DNA from: Thiobacillus sp.
GTDB taxonomy: Bacteria > Pseudomonadota > Gammaproteobacteria > Burkholderiales > Thiobacillaceae
NCBI GenBank assembly: GCA_030680405.1
Contig: JAUXVT010000006.1
Span: 1 to 64,000 of the forward strand
Direction: 5' to 3'
DNA length: 64,000 nucleotides
Shown here: positions 1 through 10,416 of the stretch, in pieces
Position numbering within the stretch: position 1 is the stretch's first letter
Layout of the letters: each line of letters starts with the position of its first letter
Position numbers and translations under genes: made by a program
Notes under the pieces: generated by a model
The model's database searches: none
Told to the model about the DNA's origin: nothing
Seen by the model: the letters and a program-made list of their open reading frames with translations, nothing else

Positions 1-42
1 CGCGCCGACCTGAATTTCTATGGTTCAGTCCGCCGCCATTAA
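1..42 (+). CDS. C-terminal end of an upstream gene (partial)
   Basis: From base 1 an open frame reads RADLNFYGSVRRH and stops with TAA at 40-42. A hairpin terminator follows 20 bases later, which fits the end of a rightward gene. Thirteen codons are too few to name the product. Confidence 0.35.
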   Translation, partial: RADLNFYGSVRRH

Positions 43-62
43 GCCGCTGGGAATACCCCTTA

Positions 63-91
63 AAACAGCCCGGTTGCACGGGCTGTTTTTA
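63..91 (+). terminator. Rho-independent terminator
   Basis: An 11-bp perfect stem (AAAACAGCCCG, loop GTTGCA, CGGGCTGTTTT) is followed by more T. It sits between the upstream gene end and the next start codon at 132 and would end the upstream transcript. Confidence 0.8.
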
Positions 92-131
92 TTTGTACAC
101 TCCCAGATAAAGCGGTTTTACGGAGTGCGCC

Positions 132-1184
132 ATGCTGGAACTGTCTGCCCTCATCGACACCGTGCAGAAAAACTGCACCATCGCCGACGCCCGCCACGCG
201 CGCGATATGACGATGTGCACCTTCCTGCTGGAAATGCGCGAGTACTACCGCTGGGAAATGGAAATCCCCTACGGTGCGCGCCTGCCCAAGGACGAGCTCG
301 GCGACTGGCTGAACGCGCGCGAGAGCCTGTGGGATGCGGTCGAGGAAGAAGATTTCGCGCCGCTGCCACTGAACGCAACCGGCATCGATCCGTTCGAAGC
401 CGACGACATCAACCGCGCGCTGATCCCGCAGGGGCTGGTCTACAGCAGCGGGCTGGGGCGCTTTCGCAAACCGCATTTCGTGCTGGCCGAGCTGATACGC
501 GCCGAGGTGCGCGAAGGCGTTCAGGTGCTGGTGGCGGGGTGCGAATATGCGCGCGACCTGATCGCCCCGCCGGCGGCAATGCGCGACGGTGCCATCTTCC
601 TGCGCATGGATGCCGTGCGCCGCCTGCTGTGGAACAAGTACGAAGAATGGCAGTGGAAGGAAAAGGACACCGCGCTGGGACGCGCGTTTGCCCACTACGG
701 ATTCGAGCGGGACATCGAACGCGGCCTCGACCGCATGGCCGAAGCCGAAAGCGAGGCGATGATCCTGCACGAGATCGGCGAGGCGCGTGCCGAATCGTTG
801 CTGGGCGAGGCGTGGAACGCGATGCTCGGTCGGCTCACCTCCAGGCACGCCGAGTTGCTGGCGCGCGCGGTGCGCGATCATCTGGCCGACTGCCTGGTGA
901 CGCTGCCAACGCTGCTCGAACGCGAGGCGATCGGCTCGCTGCATTTTTATCTGGCCAATCTGTCCGGGCTGCGCCGCGCGCTGTTCCCGGCGCTGCCGCA
1001 GGCGTACGAAAGCTGGCTCGGCAACCGCGATGCCGCCCGACTCGCTGAACTTGTGTCCAGGGCCGAAACGCACTGGCTGGAGACGGCGCGGCAACTGACC
1101 GCGACCTATCACCGTGATCCGGCACAGGGCGACGCGCAGCTCAATGTGCTAGCAGGGGGCGATCTCGCCGGCCTCAAACTCTAG
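132..1184 (+). CDS. Conserved hypothetical protein, 350 aa
   Basis: This is a full-length frame starting MLELSALIDTVQ, with no signal peptide, membrane segment or obvious catalytic motif. It is rich in charged residues and aromatic pairs (REYYRWEME, WNKYEEWQWKEKD), so it is probably a soluble, largely helical protein. It looks like a widely conserved proteobacterial protein of unknown function; I do not assign one. It is flanked by terminators on both sides (63-91 and 1188-1217), so it is probably a single-gene transcript. Its high-GC codon use matches the neighbours. Confidence 0.75.
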   Translation: MLELSALIDTVQKNCTIADARHARDMTMCTFLLEMREYYRWEMEIPYGARLPKDELGDWLNARESLWDAVEEEDFAPLPLNATGIDPFEADDINRALIPQGLVYSSGLGRFRKPHFVLAELIRAEVREGVQVLVAGCEYARDLIAPPAAMRDGAIFLRMDAVRRLLWNKYEEWQWKEKDTALGRAFAHYGFERDIERGLDRMAEAESEAMILHEIGEARAESLLGEAWNAMLGRLTSRHAELLARAVRDHLADCLVTLPTLLEREAIGSLHFYLANLSGLRRALFPALPQAYESWLGNRDAARLAELVSRAETHWLETARQLTATYHRDPAQGDAQLNVLAGGDLAGLKL

Positions 1185-1187
1185 GCG

Positions 1188-1217
1188 AAAAAAACGGGCG
1201 TTGAACGCCCGTTTTTT
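1188..1217. terminator. Bidirectional terminator
   Basis: A stem CGGGCGTT/GAACGCCCG is flanked by an A-run on the left and a T-run on the right. It lies between two convergent genes (ends 1184 and 1239) and can terminate both. Confidence 0.85.
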
Positions 1218-1238
1218 TCTGCTGCCAACGGTACTGGC

Positions 1239-4200
1239 TCACGCCAGCATCACCGCTTTCTGCCTAAGTTGCACGGCAATGTTGTCGAGCAGCTGCTGTT
1301 CCTGATACGGCTTGCCCAGGTACACGTTGACGCCGATTTCCAGCGCGTGGTTGCGGTGCTTGTCCGCCGTGCGCGAGGTGATCATGATGATCGGCACCGA
1401 TTTCAGGCGCTCGTCGTTGCGCATCACGCGGGCCAGCTCGAAACCGTCCATGCGCGGCATCTCGACATCGAGCAGCACCACGTCGGGGATCAGGTCGTGC
1501 ATTCTTTCCAGCGCATCGACGCCGTCCTTCGCGCTATCCACGCGGAAACCTTCGCGCGTCAGCAGGCGCGTGGTGATCTTGCGAACGGTGAGCGAATCGT
1601 CCACCACCAGAACCAGCGGTGGCTGCAGGGCTGCACTGACCTTGACCGCTTCGGCGGGCGCAGTGCGCTCCACTGCGGTACGCGGCAGGGTGGCCCAGCG
1701 CAGCGCCAACGGCACCGGGTTGAGGATCAGGATCACGCGTCCGTCGCCGCGCACAGTGGCGCCGGCGACGCCGGTTATGCGTGCCACCTGTGGACCGATG
1801 TTCTTGACCACGATTTCGCGCGTGCCCTCGATCATGTCGACCAGCACGGCAGCCTGGCTGGATCCGCTGGCGAGCAGCACCACCGGGTTGTAACGCTGCA
1901 CTTCGTGTACTGCTTCGGTGTCGCCCAGCAGATGCGGCAGATAGGAGAACGGGTAGCGCGCGCCGCGCCACATCACTTCGCCCGTCGCCATCGCTTTTTC
2001 AAGTTCTTGCGGCTTGAGTTCCAGCACCTGCCGCACCAGCGGCGTCGGCAGGGCGTAATCGTGCTTGGCCGCCTGGAACATCACCGCCTGGGTCATCGCC
2101 AGCGTGAGCGGCAGATAGATATTGAAGCAGGTGCCGACGCCCGGGGTGGAGCTGATGTCGATGCGGCCGCCCAGCGCTGAGATTTCGCTCTTCACCACAT
2201 CCATGCCGACGCCGCGCCCGGCGACCTGACTGACGGTTTCGGCAGTGGAGAAGCCGGCGGTAAAAATAAGCTGCGCCAGCAGGGATTCGGTGGGCTTGAC
2301 GCCCGGCAGCAGCAGGCCGCCGGCTTCGGCCTTTTCGCGGATACGCGCGTAGTTGAGGCCGGCGCCGTCGTCCTGCACGGTCAGCATCATTTCGTTACCG
2401 GACTGGCGTGCGGACAGCACGATTTCACCGAACTCGGCCTTGCCTGCGGCGCGCCGCGCCTCGGGCAACTCAATGCCGTGCGCCAGGGCGTTGCGCAACA
2501 GGTGTTCAAGCGGCGCGGTGACTTTTTCCAGCACCGAGCGGTCGATTTCCAGCTCGCCGCCCTGAATGTCGAGCTGGGCGCGTTTGTCCACATCGCGCGC
2601 AGTCTGGCGCACGGTGCGATACAGCCGCTCGGCCACCGAATACAGCGGCACCATGCGTACCCGCAGCAGACTCTGTTGCAGTTCGCGGTTGAGGCGCATC
2701 TGCTGGATCAGCGCGGCATCCGCTTCGCCCAGGCGTGCCAGCAGAATGTGCTGCACGGTGGAAATGTCGTTCACGCTTTCGGCCAGGAAGCGGGTGACTT
2801 CCTGGAAACGGGTGAAACGGTCGAACTCCAGCGGATCGAACTGTTCCGCCGCGCCATGCGTATGGAAGGTCGCCTGCATCTGCGATTCGGCCTGGATCTC
2901 GACTTCGCGGATGTGGCCGCGCAGGCGCACCAGGGCTTCCGACAATTCGTTGACGTGACGCTTGAAGGCGAACACTTCGCTTTCAATCCGCGAACGCGCA
3001 ATCGCCACTTCGCCCGCCTGGTTGACCATGCGGTCGACCCAGTCGGCACGCACCCGCAGGGTCAGGGCATTGCTGTCGCGCGTGGCCGGCTGCGCAAGCG
3101 GATCGGCCATCGTGGCGGTCACCGCAGATGCAGCCTCGGCATGACCAAGCACCGGTTCGATCGGCGCTTCCAGCGGCGCGGACGCCCCTTCGACGACCGG
3201 CGCAAGGTCGCCCTGCTTCAGGCGCTCCACCACGTCGGCCAGACGGTCGAGCTGCGCTTCCAGCGTGTCGAACACGTCGCCGCTTGCGGCCAGATGGCCC
3301 TCGATCACGGCGATCACGCGCGATTCCATCACGTGCGTCAGTTCGCCCAGGCGCATCGCACCGACCATGCGCGCGCTGCCCTTGATGGTGTGCAGATTGC
3401 GGCGCAGTGCGTCGCGTGCGACCGCCTCGCCCGGAGAAGCTTTCCAGGCGCGTAGTTGCGCACTGGTATCCGGCACCAGGGTGTCGGTTTCTTCGAGGAA
3501 AATCGGCAGCAACTGCTGGTCGATTTCATCGGAAACTTCACGCCGCTCGAATACCGGCGTCGGCGCAGCAGGTTTGAAGTCTGGCACCAGCGCACTGACG
3601 TCCAGCGGGCCGTGAGCAATGGCGTGGCTGGTTTCGGCCGGTTCGCTACCACTGGCGGCGTCAACGGGTAGTTCTTCAACGAAAGGCTCATCTGTTGTTT
3701 CGTCAGCCTGCGCGACAATTTCATCCGCGGTTTCATCCGCCAGCGTGAAGACGGATTCGGCTGCCGGCATGGCCTGCTCGTCTTCCAGTTCGCCCAGGGC
3801 TGCGATCAGATCGTTTGCCGCCTCGGGCAGGTGTCCGCTTTCGATGGTCGCGATCATTTCATACAGACGCGCGACCGTATCCTGAACCAGCGGCAGATGC
3901 GCGGGCGGCAGCGGCACCCGCACAAAGCGGTTCCAGTACTGCTCGAGCGCTTGCGACAGCTCGCACAGGACAGCGACGCCCGCGGTGCCCGCGATGCCGC
4001 CCAGGGTATGCACGGCGCGGCGCGCGTGTTCGCTGACTGTGCTGTTGGCGACGTCGGCGTGACGTTCGGCTTCTTCCTGCAGCACGGCCAGGCGCTGATG
4101 CGCTTCGGCCATGAAAATCTCGTACAAGCCGGTGGAAAGGCAGACCGAACCGATGCAGATCTCGTCAGTCACATACGATTCTGCATGCGCTTCAGCGCAT

Positions 4201-7200
4201 AGCAGATCGGAGTCCTCTAGGACAACCGGTTCAGCGACGACGGCAGGCTCCACGCGCGCTGCTGCGTATTCGATGATGGCACTCACATCCAGCGCGGGCG
4301 CCTCGGCCGTCGTCGCTACCGCTTCAGGCTGAGTATCGCCTGCCTGAGCCAGCACCGTTTCGACGGCCTCAGCCGCGGCCATCTCGACTGTGGGTAGGGC
4401 GATGCCCGCTTCGTCATTCGCAAGCGCATTCTGTTCAGACATGGCAATTGCTTCGTCATGTTCGGCGACGAGTTCAGCCTCGGTAACGGGATAAGGCTGC
4501 CATTCGGTTTCCGCTTCGGCTGCAGCTCCGGTATCCCCAGCCGTTTCGGTCAACACCGTCTCGATTGCGACCGGAGACGGCGCGACATCCAGCGGTTGTC
4601 CCTGTGCCACGCGGTCAACCGCGGCCAGCAAAGCGGAAAACGGCAGCGCCACGGGCTGATTCGCCAGCAGTGCGTCCACCCAGTCCTGGAACACACCGCG
4701 GGCGCGTCCGATCAGGCGCAGCAGTTCGCTGCTGGCCGCTTTCTTCTCGGCCAACCAGCCGTTCATCAACTGTTCGAGACGCCACGCAGTTTCGCCCAGG
4801 TCGTTCAAGCCAACCATGCGGCCGCTGCCCTTCAGCGTGTGGAAGCCACGGCGGATGACCGTCATGGAAGCCTGGTCGTCTGGGTTGCTCTGGCAGGCAC
4901 TGCTGGCCTCGCCCATGGTCGCTAGCACTTCGTTGGCTTCTTCCAGGAAGATTTCCAGCAGTTCCGGCTCGACCCCTTCGGGGATCGCTGCCAGGAGGGT
5001 GTCCTCGGCAGGTGCATTGTCGCTGGCCGCAGGCGCAGCCGTTTCCGCTGCGAGCGTCGCTACCGATTCGGTGAACCCCGCTTCAGCCGCGGGCACCGGC
5101 TGCGCCATTTCGACGACCGCGCCGAATGCAGGCGCGTTGGCTTCTGCAAGAATGGCTTCAGTCGGTTCGGTGGTTCCCGCCTCCTCCACCATCAGGTCGA
5201 TGGAAGAGGAGACAGCCACTTCGCTGGCAGCCGGTTCGGCCACCTCCTGCGTCAGCGGGATTTCAACTGCAGCCCGTTCGGGCAACGCCAGGCCGGTCAA
5301 GACCGCGATGTCGGCATCGAGCGCCAGCGGCGCTTCGGCTGAATTGCGGCTGGCGTCGAGCGCGGCACGGGTCCGCTGTTTCAGTGTGGCGTCATCGATC
5401 AGCTCGGCGTCACGACTGAGTTCGGTCAGTACCTCAAGGAATTTTTTTTTTGCAGCGTCGTCGGGTTGATCGCGCCAGTCCAGATAGCCTGCCTGCACCT
5501 CGGCCTTGCGGGCGGGCAAGCCAGATTCAACCGTGTCGTCAAACACGCTTTCATCGACGCTGTCGGCCTCGATCACGCCAAACTCGATCAGGACAGGATG
5601 CAGAATTCTGGCGGCGTCGGCGCGCCCGGCGCAGTAGGATTCGATATACAGCCCGAGGCTGGAGAAGGCGTCGGCCAGACGTTGCTGGATCGCCTCGTCG
5701 GGATAACCTTCGCTGGCAAATGATTGCACCGTAGCCGTGGCTACAGCTAGCAAGCTGGCGGCCTCGGGCAGTTCCAGCATGGTCAGCGCGCCCTGGGCCT
5801 GCTGTGCCAGGACAGGCAGGTTGGCTAGCGCTTCGCGCTCGTTTGCATCGCGGAAGAAGGCATCCAGCGCTTCTTCCATCTGCCTCAGGTTCTGGCCAAC
5901 CTCCTGCGCCATATGCACCAGCATGTCGCGTTCAGCTTCGCGTTGGCTGGCGGACGCCATGACATTGGTCGGCATCTCGCGGCCTTCGATCAGGGCACGC
6001 AAGCGTGCCTGCTGCCCTTCGGCACGGACAGCAAAATCGGCGTGCAGAACATCTTCCTGGTCGACGCCGTTCTGCAGGAACAGCAGCGTGGCAGCGACTT
6101 CCAGGTTCATCTGTTCACGCGCGTCGCCTTCGCGTCCGGCAGCGGCGCCGGCGGCAGCCGCGAGTTCGTTCAGCAGCGGCAGCAGGCCACTGCCTTCAAG
6201 CATCTGCGCCTGGGGCCGCATGCGCGCCAGCTGGGTCTGAAACTGCTCCCGCTGCTCGGCATGGCCTTCCACGCAGGCGCACCAGTTATCGCGCGCGGCC
6301 TTCAAGCCGGCTTGCAAGGCGTCCAGCACCGGGCGCATGCGCGCCAGCGCTTCGGGATCGAGCATGCCACGGCCCGGCAGATAACGATCGAGGCCGAACC
6401 TCGAGCGGATTTCCGCGGCGCGGCCATCCAGGGCCTGGCTTTTTGCCACAAAGAACAGAGCATCACGCAGCAGGCGTTCTGCGACCTGCGGCGAGCCTTC
6501 CATCAAGCGGCGCATTTGCAGGTCAACGCGGGCGAGCAGTTGCTTGACGTGGAAGTCGGCTTCGACGCCGCGTGCAATCAGGCTATCGACAAAACCGACG
6601 CAGGCCCACCAGAAGGTTTGCGAGGCCTGCGACGGTGCGATGCGCTCGATAGCGGTCAGCGCATCGCGCATGCGAAGCAGCCCCTGGTCCGCCTCGATAT
6701 TGCGCAGAAAGGCCAGCAGGCCGCGCTGGAACAGGCCGCGTGCGGTTTTGACCTCGGCCGTCAACGCCTCCTGCGTCATCGCATCGTTGGCCGCCTTGCC
6801 ATGGATCCGCGTACGCAGATCTGGGAAAAACAATTCGCCTTCGAACACCCGTTCGGCGCCTTGCAGTTCGCGCAGGCGCTTGTAGAGGGGGAACAGTGCC
6901 AACTCGCCGCTACCGCGCCCATCGGCCAGATCTTTGACCCAGCGCTGCAGGCCTTCCATGGCATTGCGCAGGGCGCGCAACAACTCGTCACTCGCTTGCA
7001 AGCGGTTTTCGTTGATGTCGGCCAGACAGGATTCCAGCGCACCCGCCAGCGTAGCCGCGCCTTCCAGTCCCACCATACGCAACGCGCCAGTGACCTGGTG
7101 TGCGTCGGCGCGCGCCAGCCGCAAGGCATTGGTGAGATCGACATCGACACTGTAAGCCTGTATGCGCCCAAGGGCGGCTTGCAGGGCAGCATCGATGTCC

Positions 7201-7250
7201 CCGCGCACCCAGTTCAACGGGCCGGTATCGTAATCGAGTAAGGCGCTCAT
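1239..7250 (-). CDS. pilL: ChpA/PilL-type hybrid histidine kinase of the Pil-Chp system
   Basis: This is a CheA-family hub kinase of about 2003 aa controlling twitching motility and type IV pilus signalling. The start ATG at 7250 follows AGGAA; an upstream in-frame extension to 7343 has no support and would overlap pilJ. An N-terminal helical region is followed by three visible Hpt sites. His804 (GFHTLKGSGRMVG) and His1287 (NLHTIKGSARMVG) are canonical, while His1081 (VHTLGG) lacks the usual Lys. The CheA dimerisation and ATPase domains follow (N-box Asn1587; GRGVGMDVVKSEI), then a CheW-like domain and a C-terminal receiver with phospho-acceptor Asp1928. Long Ala/Glu/Val-rich linkers join the Hpt domains. 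It is last in the operon pilG-H-I-J-L. A ten-base A tract in the coding strand lies near codon 600. Confidence 0.92.
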   Translation of the reverse strand: MSALLDYDTGPLNWVRGDIDAALQAALGRIQAYSVDVDLTNALRLARADAHQVTGALRMVGLEGAATLAGALESCLADINENRLQASDELLRALRNAMEGLQRWVKDLADGRGSGELALFPLYKRLRELQGAERVFEGELFFPDLRTRIHGKAANDAMTQEALTAEVKTARGLFQRGLLAFLRNIEADQGLLRMRDALTAIERIAPSQASQTFWWACVGFVDSLIARGVEADFHVKQLLARVDLQMRRLMEGSPQVAERLLRDALFFVAKSQALDGRAAEIRSRFGLDRYLPGRGMLDPEALARMRPVLDALQAGLKAARDNWCACVEGHAEQREQFQTQLARMRPQAQMLEGSGLLPLLNELAAAAGAAAGREGDAREQMNLEVAATLLFLQNGVDQEDVLHADFAVRAEGQQARLRALIEGREMPTNVMASASQREAERDMLVHMAQEVGQNLRQMEEALDAFFRDANEREALANLPVLAQQAQGALTMLELPEAASLLAVATATVQSFASEGYPDEAIQQRLADAFSSLGLYIESYCAGRADAARILHPVLIEFGVIEADSVDESVFDDTVESGLPARKAEVQAGYLDWRDQPDDAAKKKFLEVLTELSRDAELIDDATLKQRTRAALDASRNSAEAPLALDADIAVLTGLALPERAAVEIPLTQEVAEPAASEVAVSSSIDLMVEEAGTTEPTEAILAEANAPAFGAVVEMAQPVPAAEAGFTESVATLAAETAAPAASDNAPAEDTLLAAIPEGVEPELLEIFLEEANEVLATMGEASSACQSNPDDQASMTVIRRGFHTLKGSGRMVGLNDLGETAWRLEQLMNGWLAEKKAASSELLRLIGRARGVFQDWVDALLANQPVALPFSALLAAVDRVAQGQPLDVAPSPVAIETVLTETAGDTGAAAEAETEWQPYPVTEAELVAEHDEAIAMSEQNALANDEAGIALPTVEMAAAEAVETVLAQAGDTQPEAVATTAEAPALDVSAIIEYAAARVEPAVVAEPVVLEDSDLLCAEAHAESYVTDEICIGSVCLSTGLYEIFMAEAHQRLAVLQEEAERHADVANSTVSEHARRAVHTLGGIAGTAGVAVLCELSQALEQYWNRFVRVPLPPAHLPLVQDTVARLYEMIATIESGHLPEAANDLIAALGELEDEQAMPAAESVFTLADETADEIVAQADETTDEPFVEELPVDAASGSEPAETSHAIAHGPLDVSALVPDFKPAAPTPVFERREVSDEIDQQLLPIFLEETDTLVPDTSAQLRAWKASPGEAVARDALRRNLHTIKGSARMVGAMRLGELTHVMESRVIAVIEGHLAASGDVFDTLEAQLDRLADVVERLKQGDLAPVVEGASAPLEAPIEPVLGHAEAASAVTATMADPLAQPATRDSNALTLRVRADWVDRMVNQAGEVAIARSRIESEVFAFKRHVNELSEALVRLRGHIREVEIQAESQMQATFHTHGAAEQFDPLEFDRFTRFQEVTRFLAESVNDISTVQHILLARLGEADAALIQQMRLNRELQQSLLRVRMVPLYSVAERLYRTVRQTARDVDKRAQLDIQGGELEIDRSVLEKVTAPLEHLLRNALAHGIELPEARRAAGKAEFGEIVLSARQSGNEMMLTVQDDGAGLNYARIREKAEAGGLLLPGVKPTESLLAQLIFTAGFSTAETVSQVAGRGVGMDVVKSEISALGGRIDISSTPGVGTCFNIYLPLTLAMTQAVMFQAAKHDYALPTPLVRQVLELKPQELEKAMATGEVMWRGARYPFSYLPHLLGDTEAVHEVQRYNPVVLLASGSSQAAVLVDMIEGTREIVVKNIGPQVARITGVAGATVRGDGRVILILNPVPLALRWATLPRTAVERTAPAEAVKVSAALQPPLVLVVDDSLTVRKITTRLLTREGFRVDSAKDGVDALERMHDLIPDVVLLDVEMPRMDGFELARVMRNDERLKSVPIIMITSRTADKHRNHALEIGVNVYLGKPYQEQQLLDNIAVQLRQKAVMLA
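5442..5451 (-). other. A10 homopolymer inside pilL
   Basis: Ten consecutive T on the + strand read as A10 in the coding strand, spanning an Ala codon and three Lys codons around residue 600 of the kinase. Tracts of this length are prone to polymerase slippage and are otherwise absent from this GC-rich gene. Confidence 0.6.
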
Positions 7251-7320
7251 GGTGTGTTGTTCCTGAGGTTGATTGCAGTGGCCGTGACCGGTTGCCCGCT
7301 TCGCGCTGTGGCCGGTCCGG

Positions 7321-9441
7321 TCAGGCGAGCTTGAAGCCCGCAACCGAATTCTTCAGATCTTGTGCCAGCTGCTTCATGCCGCCAATCGACTCGGCCGTCT
7401 GCTGCGTACCGCTGCTGGTCTGCGCCGAAATTGCCTTGATATCCTGCATGGTTTCGGCCACCTTGGAGGTCGATTCCGCTTGGCTCTGCGTGGCCGAAGA
7501 AATGTCGGCAATCAGTCCGGCCAGTGTTTTCGACACGTCGCCAATCTCGGCCAGCGTCTGACCTGCCGCGTCGGACAGCTTGGCGCCTTCGACCACGCCC
7601 TGGGTCGAGACTTCCATCGCCGCCACCGTATCGTGGGTATCCGACTGAATGGTCTTCACGATCGCCGCGATCTGCTTGGTTGCATCGGCCGAACGTTCCG
7701 CCAGCCGCTGCACCTCTTCCGCCACCACCGAGAAGCCGCGTCCGGCCTCACCCGCAGACGCCGCCTGAATGGCCGCGTTGAGCGCCAGTACGTTGGTCTG
7801 CTCGGTAATGTCGGAAATCAGTTCGACGATTTCGCCAATCTCCTGCGACGATTCACCCAGTCGCTTGATTCGTTTCGACGTTTCCTGAATCTGTTCGCGC
7901 AGGCCATTCATGCTGGCAATGGCGTTGGCCACTGCCTGCTGGCCCTTTTCGGCAGCGGCCAGGGATTGTTCGGCCACGCGGGCAGACTCAGCGGCGTTGC
8001 CCGACACCCGTTGCACCGACTGCGCCAGGCTCACCACCGCGGCCGAGGTTTCTTCGATTCCCTCGGTCTGACGGCGCGAGGCCTGTTGCAGCGACTCGGA
8101 GACATGACCGGCCTGATTGGCCGCCTGATCCATCTGCACCGTGGCGTTGTTGATCCCGCGCACCAGGCTACGCAGTTCTTCCACCGTGTAGTTGATCGAG
8201 TCGGCCACCGCGCCCGTGATGTCTTCGGTCACGCTGGCGTTGATGGTGAGGTTGCCATCAGCCAGTTCGCCCAGTTCGTCCATCAGACGCAGAATCGCTT
8301 CCTGGTTGCGGCTGTTTTCCTCCTCGCTCTTGCGTGCCCGCGACTTGGTCTCGTTGATGTTGACCAGCCCCAGCACCACCAGCGAGCCGATCGCCAGCAG
8401 GCCGAACAGGCCAGCCAGCAGATAACCGGCGCCACCGACGGACTGGTAATCCTGCGACAACTGATTCGTATTCTGCAGCAGACTGTCGCTGCCGACGAAC
8501 AGGTTGTTGGCCGCCATCTTGGATTGCAACAGCGGTTGCGTGTTGGCAAGCACCGCGCCCACCGCCTCGACCATGTCGCCCATGTTGGCACCCAGATCTT
8601 CCAGGGTCAGCATGCTGTCTTCATTGCGGCTGGCCGCACCGCCCATCAGCGCCTGCACCGTGTCGCGGAACGAGGTGGCGTCCTTTTCCAGCTGCAACAC
8701 CACTTCGGGGTCGATCAGGTCGGCTGACAGCAGCAGGTTGGCGTTTTTTGGCATGCGCTGGCTCAGCATGACCAGGTGATTGGCGCGCGATACTTCGCGC
8801 ACACTCGAACCTGCGTCGACCAACTGGCTGGCGAGCTGTTCGGCAACCTCCTGCAGATCGGTACTCAGGGCGTTAATACGTTTGACGCTTTCGCTCAGCG
8901 TCACCAGGTTTTTCTGTTGCGACAGAATCTGCACGACCTGCGGATTGAACGTCTTCCACTGCACGCCGACTTTCTCCAGCGTGTCGCGCGCCGCGCCGCC
9001 GCTGGCAGGCACCTCGTCGTCACCTGCGGTCAGCCCGGCCAGGGTCTTCTCGAACGCGGCCTTGCCTTCGGCCAGCTTCTTGAAGGCGGTGACGTTACCG
9101 AGCACGGACTGCTGGGCCGTCAGCGGCAGCCGCTGCGACAGCACCTTCAGTTCCCCCGCCCGGGCTTCGTAGCTGGTACGGTTGTCGAGCTGGATCGTGC
9201 TGTAGATGGTGAAACCGGCTGCCAGGAGCAGTGAGACGATCAAGATACCGCCGGCGTAGAGATATTGCTTGTCGACGGGAAAATGCCCGATCAGAGGGAC
9301 CTTGCCGGCCTCCTTGTCAGCCAGCTTGCGCACGCTCTGCATGATCAGGGCGGTGTGCTTCCCCCCGCTCTTGCCCGTGACTTTTTCCGTCATGCGGCCA
9401 GCCAGCCCTTTGAGGCCATTCATCGTTGTCGCCATATTCAT
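7321..9441 (-). CDS. pilJ: PilJ, methyl-accepting chemotaxis-type receptor of the Pil-Chp system
   Basis: This 706-aa membrane receptor feeds the PilL kinase. The cytoplasmic N-terminus contains a segment around [10 protein letters not shown] first membrane helix follows at about residues 63-82, a periplasmic sensor at about 85-330, and a second helix around residues 330-355 ([20 protein letters not shown]). A HAMP-like region comes next, then the MCP signalling domain with its hairpin tip ([34 protein letters not shown]). The sequence ends in [20 protein letters not shown] without an obvious CheR-binding pentapeptide. The length and N-terminal extension match PilJ of other proteobacteria. 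The gap to pilL is 70 bases. Confidence 0.93.
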   Translation of the reverse strand: MNMATTMNGLKGLAGRMTEKVTGKSGGKHTALIMQSVRKLADKEAGKVPLIGHFPVDKQYLYAGGILIVSLLLAAGFTIYSTIQLDNRTSYEARAGELKVLSQRLPLTAQQSVLGNVTAFKKLAEGKAAFEKTLAGLTAGDDEVPASGGAARDTLEKVGVQWKTFNPQVVQILSQQKNLVTLSESVKRINALSTDLQEVAEQLASQLVDAGSSVREVSRANHLVMLSQRMPKNANLLLSADLIDPEVVLQLEKDATSFRDTVQALMGGAASRNEDSMLTLEDLGANMGDMVEAVGAVLANTQPLLQSKMAANNLFVGSDSLLQNTNQLSQDYQSVGGAGYLLAGLFGLLAIGSLVVLGLVNINETKSRARKSEEENSRNQEAILRLMDELGELADGNLTINASVTEDITGAVADSINYTVEELRSLVRGINNATVQMDQAANQAGHVSESLQQASRRQTEGIEETSAAVVSLAQSVQRVSGNAAESARVAEQSLAAAEKGQQAVANAIASMNGLREQIQETSKRIKRLGESSQEIGEIVELISDITEQTNVLALNAAIQAASAGEAGRGFSVVAEEVQRLAERSADATKQIAAIVKTIQSDTHDTVAAMEVSTQGVVEGAKLSDAAGQTLAEIGDVSKTLAGLIADISSATQSQAESTSKVAETMQDIKAISAQTSSGTQQTAESIGGMKQLAQDLKNSVAGFKLA

Positions 9442-9494
9442 TGCTTTAATCCCTCCACTTATCAGCGCCAGCGCGCCCAGTTTTCAATATCCAG

Positions 9495-10019
9495 TCAGTT
9501 GCTGAACTGCGCTTCAACCTTGAGAAACTCGGGATTGCCAAGCAATTGCCCGAAATCCATGTCGCACCAGTCGGTGCCCGCTTCGTCCACGTATTGGCGG
9601 GCGATCCACGGATGATCTGCCGCGCGATCGCTGTGCAGCTGGTAATGGTTGATATTTTTCAGCCCCAGGGTACTGCGCACCAGCAGCGCCGCGTTCACGC
9701 CAAAATCGTGATGCGGAATCAGCAGGCGGCAATCGGTGTGATCGGGCGTCACGCCCTGCCCCATGAAGTCGGCAAAATCGCTCACCGCGAACAAGTTGCC
9801 ACGGATGTTGGCCACGCCGCGAAACCACCCACGCGCCCCGGGCACCTTGACGACGGGTGGCACCGGGATCACTTCCTCGGTATCGGAGAGGCTCACCAGC
9901 CAGTTGACGTCGCCCACCCGAAAGCCCAGACGGGACCCGGTGTTGTCGCGACTGGCCGCCGCCTGCAACTTCTGCGAAAGCGTGGTCTGAAATTCGCGCA
10001 GATTGAATTTCTTGGCCAT
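9495..10019 (-). CDS. pilI: PilI, CheW-like adaptor
   Basis: This 174-aa soluble protein with a single CheW domain couples PilJ to the PilL kinase. Family features are visible in RLGFRVGDVNWLVSLSD near residue 30 and in GWFRGVANIRGNLFAVSDF near residue 85, the conserved receptor and kinase contact region. It starts at 10019, ten bases after the pilH stop codon, and is followed by pilJ in the same orientation, so it is clearly co-transcribed. Confidence 0.92.
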   Translation of the reverse strand: MAKKFNLREFQTTLSQKLQAAASRDNTGSRLGFRVGDVNWLVSLSDTEEVIPVPPVVKVPGARGWFRGVANIRGNLFAVSDFADFMGQGVTPDHTDCRLLIPHHDFGVNAALLVRSTLGLKNINHYQLHSDRAADHPWIARQYVDEAGTDWCDMDFGQLLGNPEFLKVEAQFSN

Positions 10020-10029
10020 GTTGGTCCGC

Positions 10030-10395
10030 TCAGCCCAGCGCCTTGATTTGCGACAGCAGATCTTCCGGCTTCAGCGGCTTCACCAGGTAGGCTTTCGCCC
10101 CTTGGCGCATCCCCCACACCTTGTCGGTTTCCTGGCCCTTGGTGGTGCACATGATGACCGGGATATGCTTGGTCGCGTCTTCCTTGGCGATCATTCGGGT
10201 CGCCTGAAAACCGTTCATCCCCGGCATCACGACATCCATCACGATCAGATCGGGCAGCGTCTGCTTGGCCTGCGCGACGGCTTCTTCGCCGCTTTCGGCC
10301 ATGCTGACCAGGTAGCCGTTCTTGACCAGCAACTCGGACAGGAAAAAACGTTCGGTGGGGGAATCATCCACAACCAGAATTCGGCTGATCGCCAT
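10030..10395 (-). CDS. pilH: PilH, single-domain response regulator
   Basis: This is a 121-aa stand-alone receiver. The acidic pair is Asp10-Asp11 (LVVDDSPTER), the phospho-acceptor is Asp54 (LIVMDVVMPGMNG), the conserved Thr lies in MCTTKGQE and the Lys in YLVKPL. In studied Pil-Chp systems PilH is a phosphate sink or retraction regulator. It sits second in the operon, about 20 bases after pilG. No DNA-binding domain is present. Confidence 0.93.
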   Translation of the reverse strand: MAISRILVVDDSPTERFFLSELLVKNGYLVSMAESGEEAVAQAKQTLPDLIVMDVVMPGMNGFQATRMIAKEDATKHIPVIMCTTKGQETDKVWGMRQGAKAYLVKPLKPEDLLSQIKALG

Positions 10396-10416
10396 ATCTA
10401 TGCTCCTTGAAAAATA

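Noticed and set aside
5913-7241. 442-codon rightward open frame
   Set aside because: It is antisense to the PilL N-terminal region and has the His/Gln/Arg-rich composition of a shadow frame.
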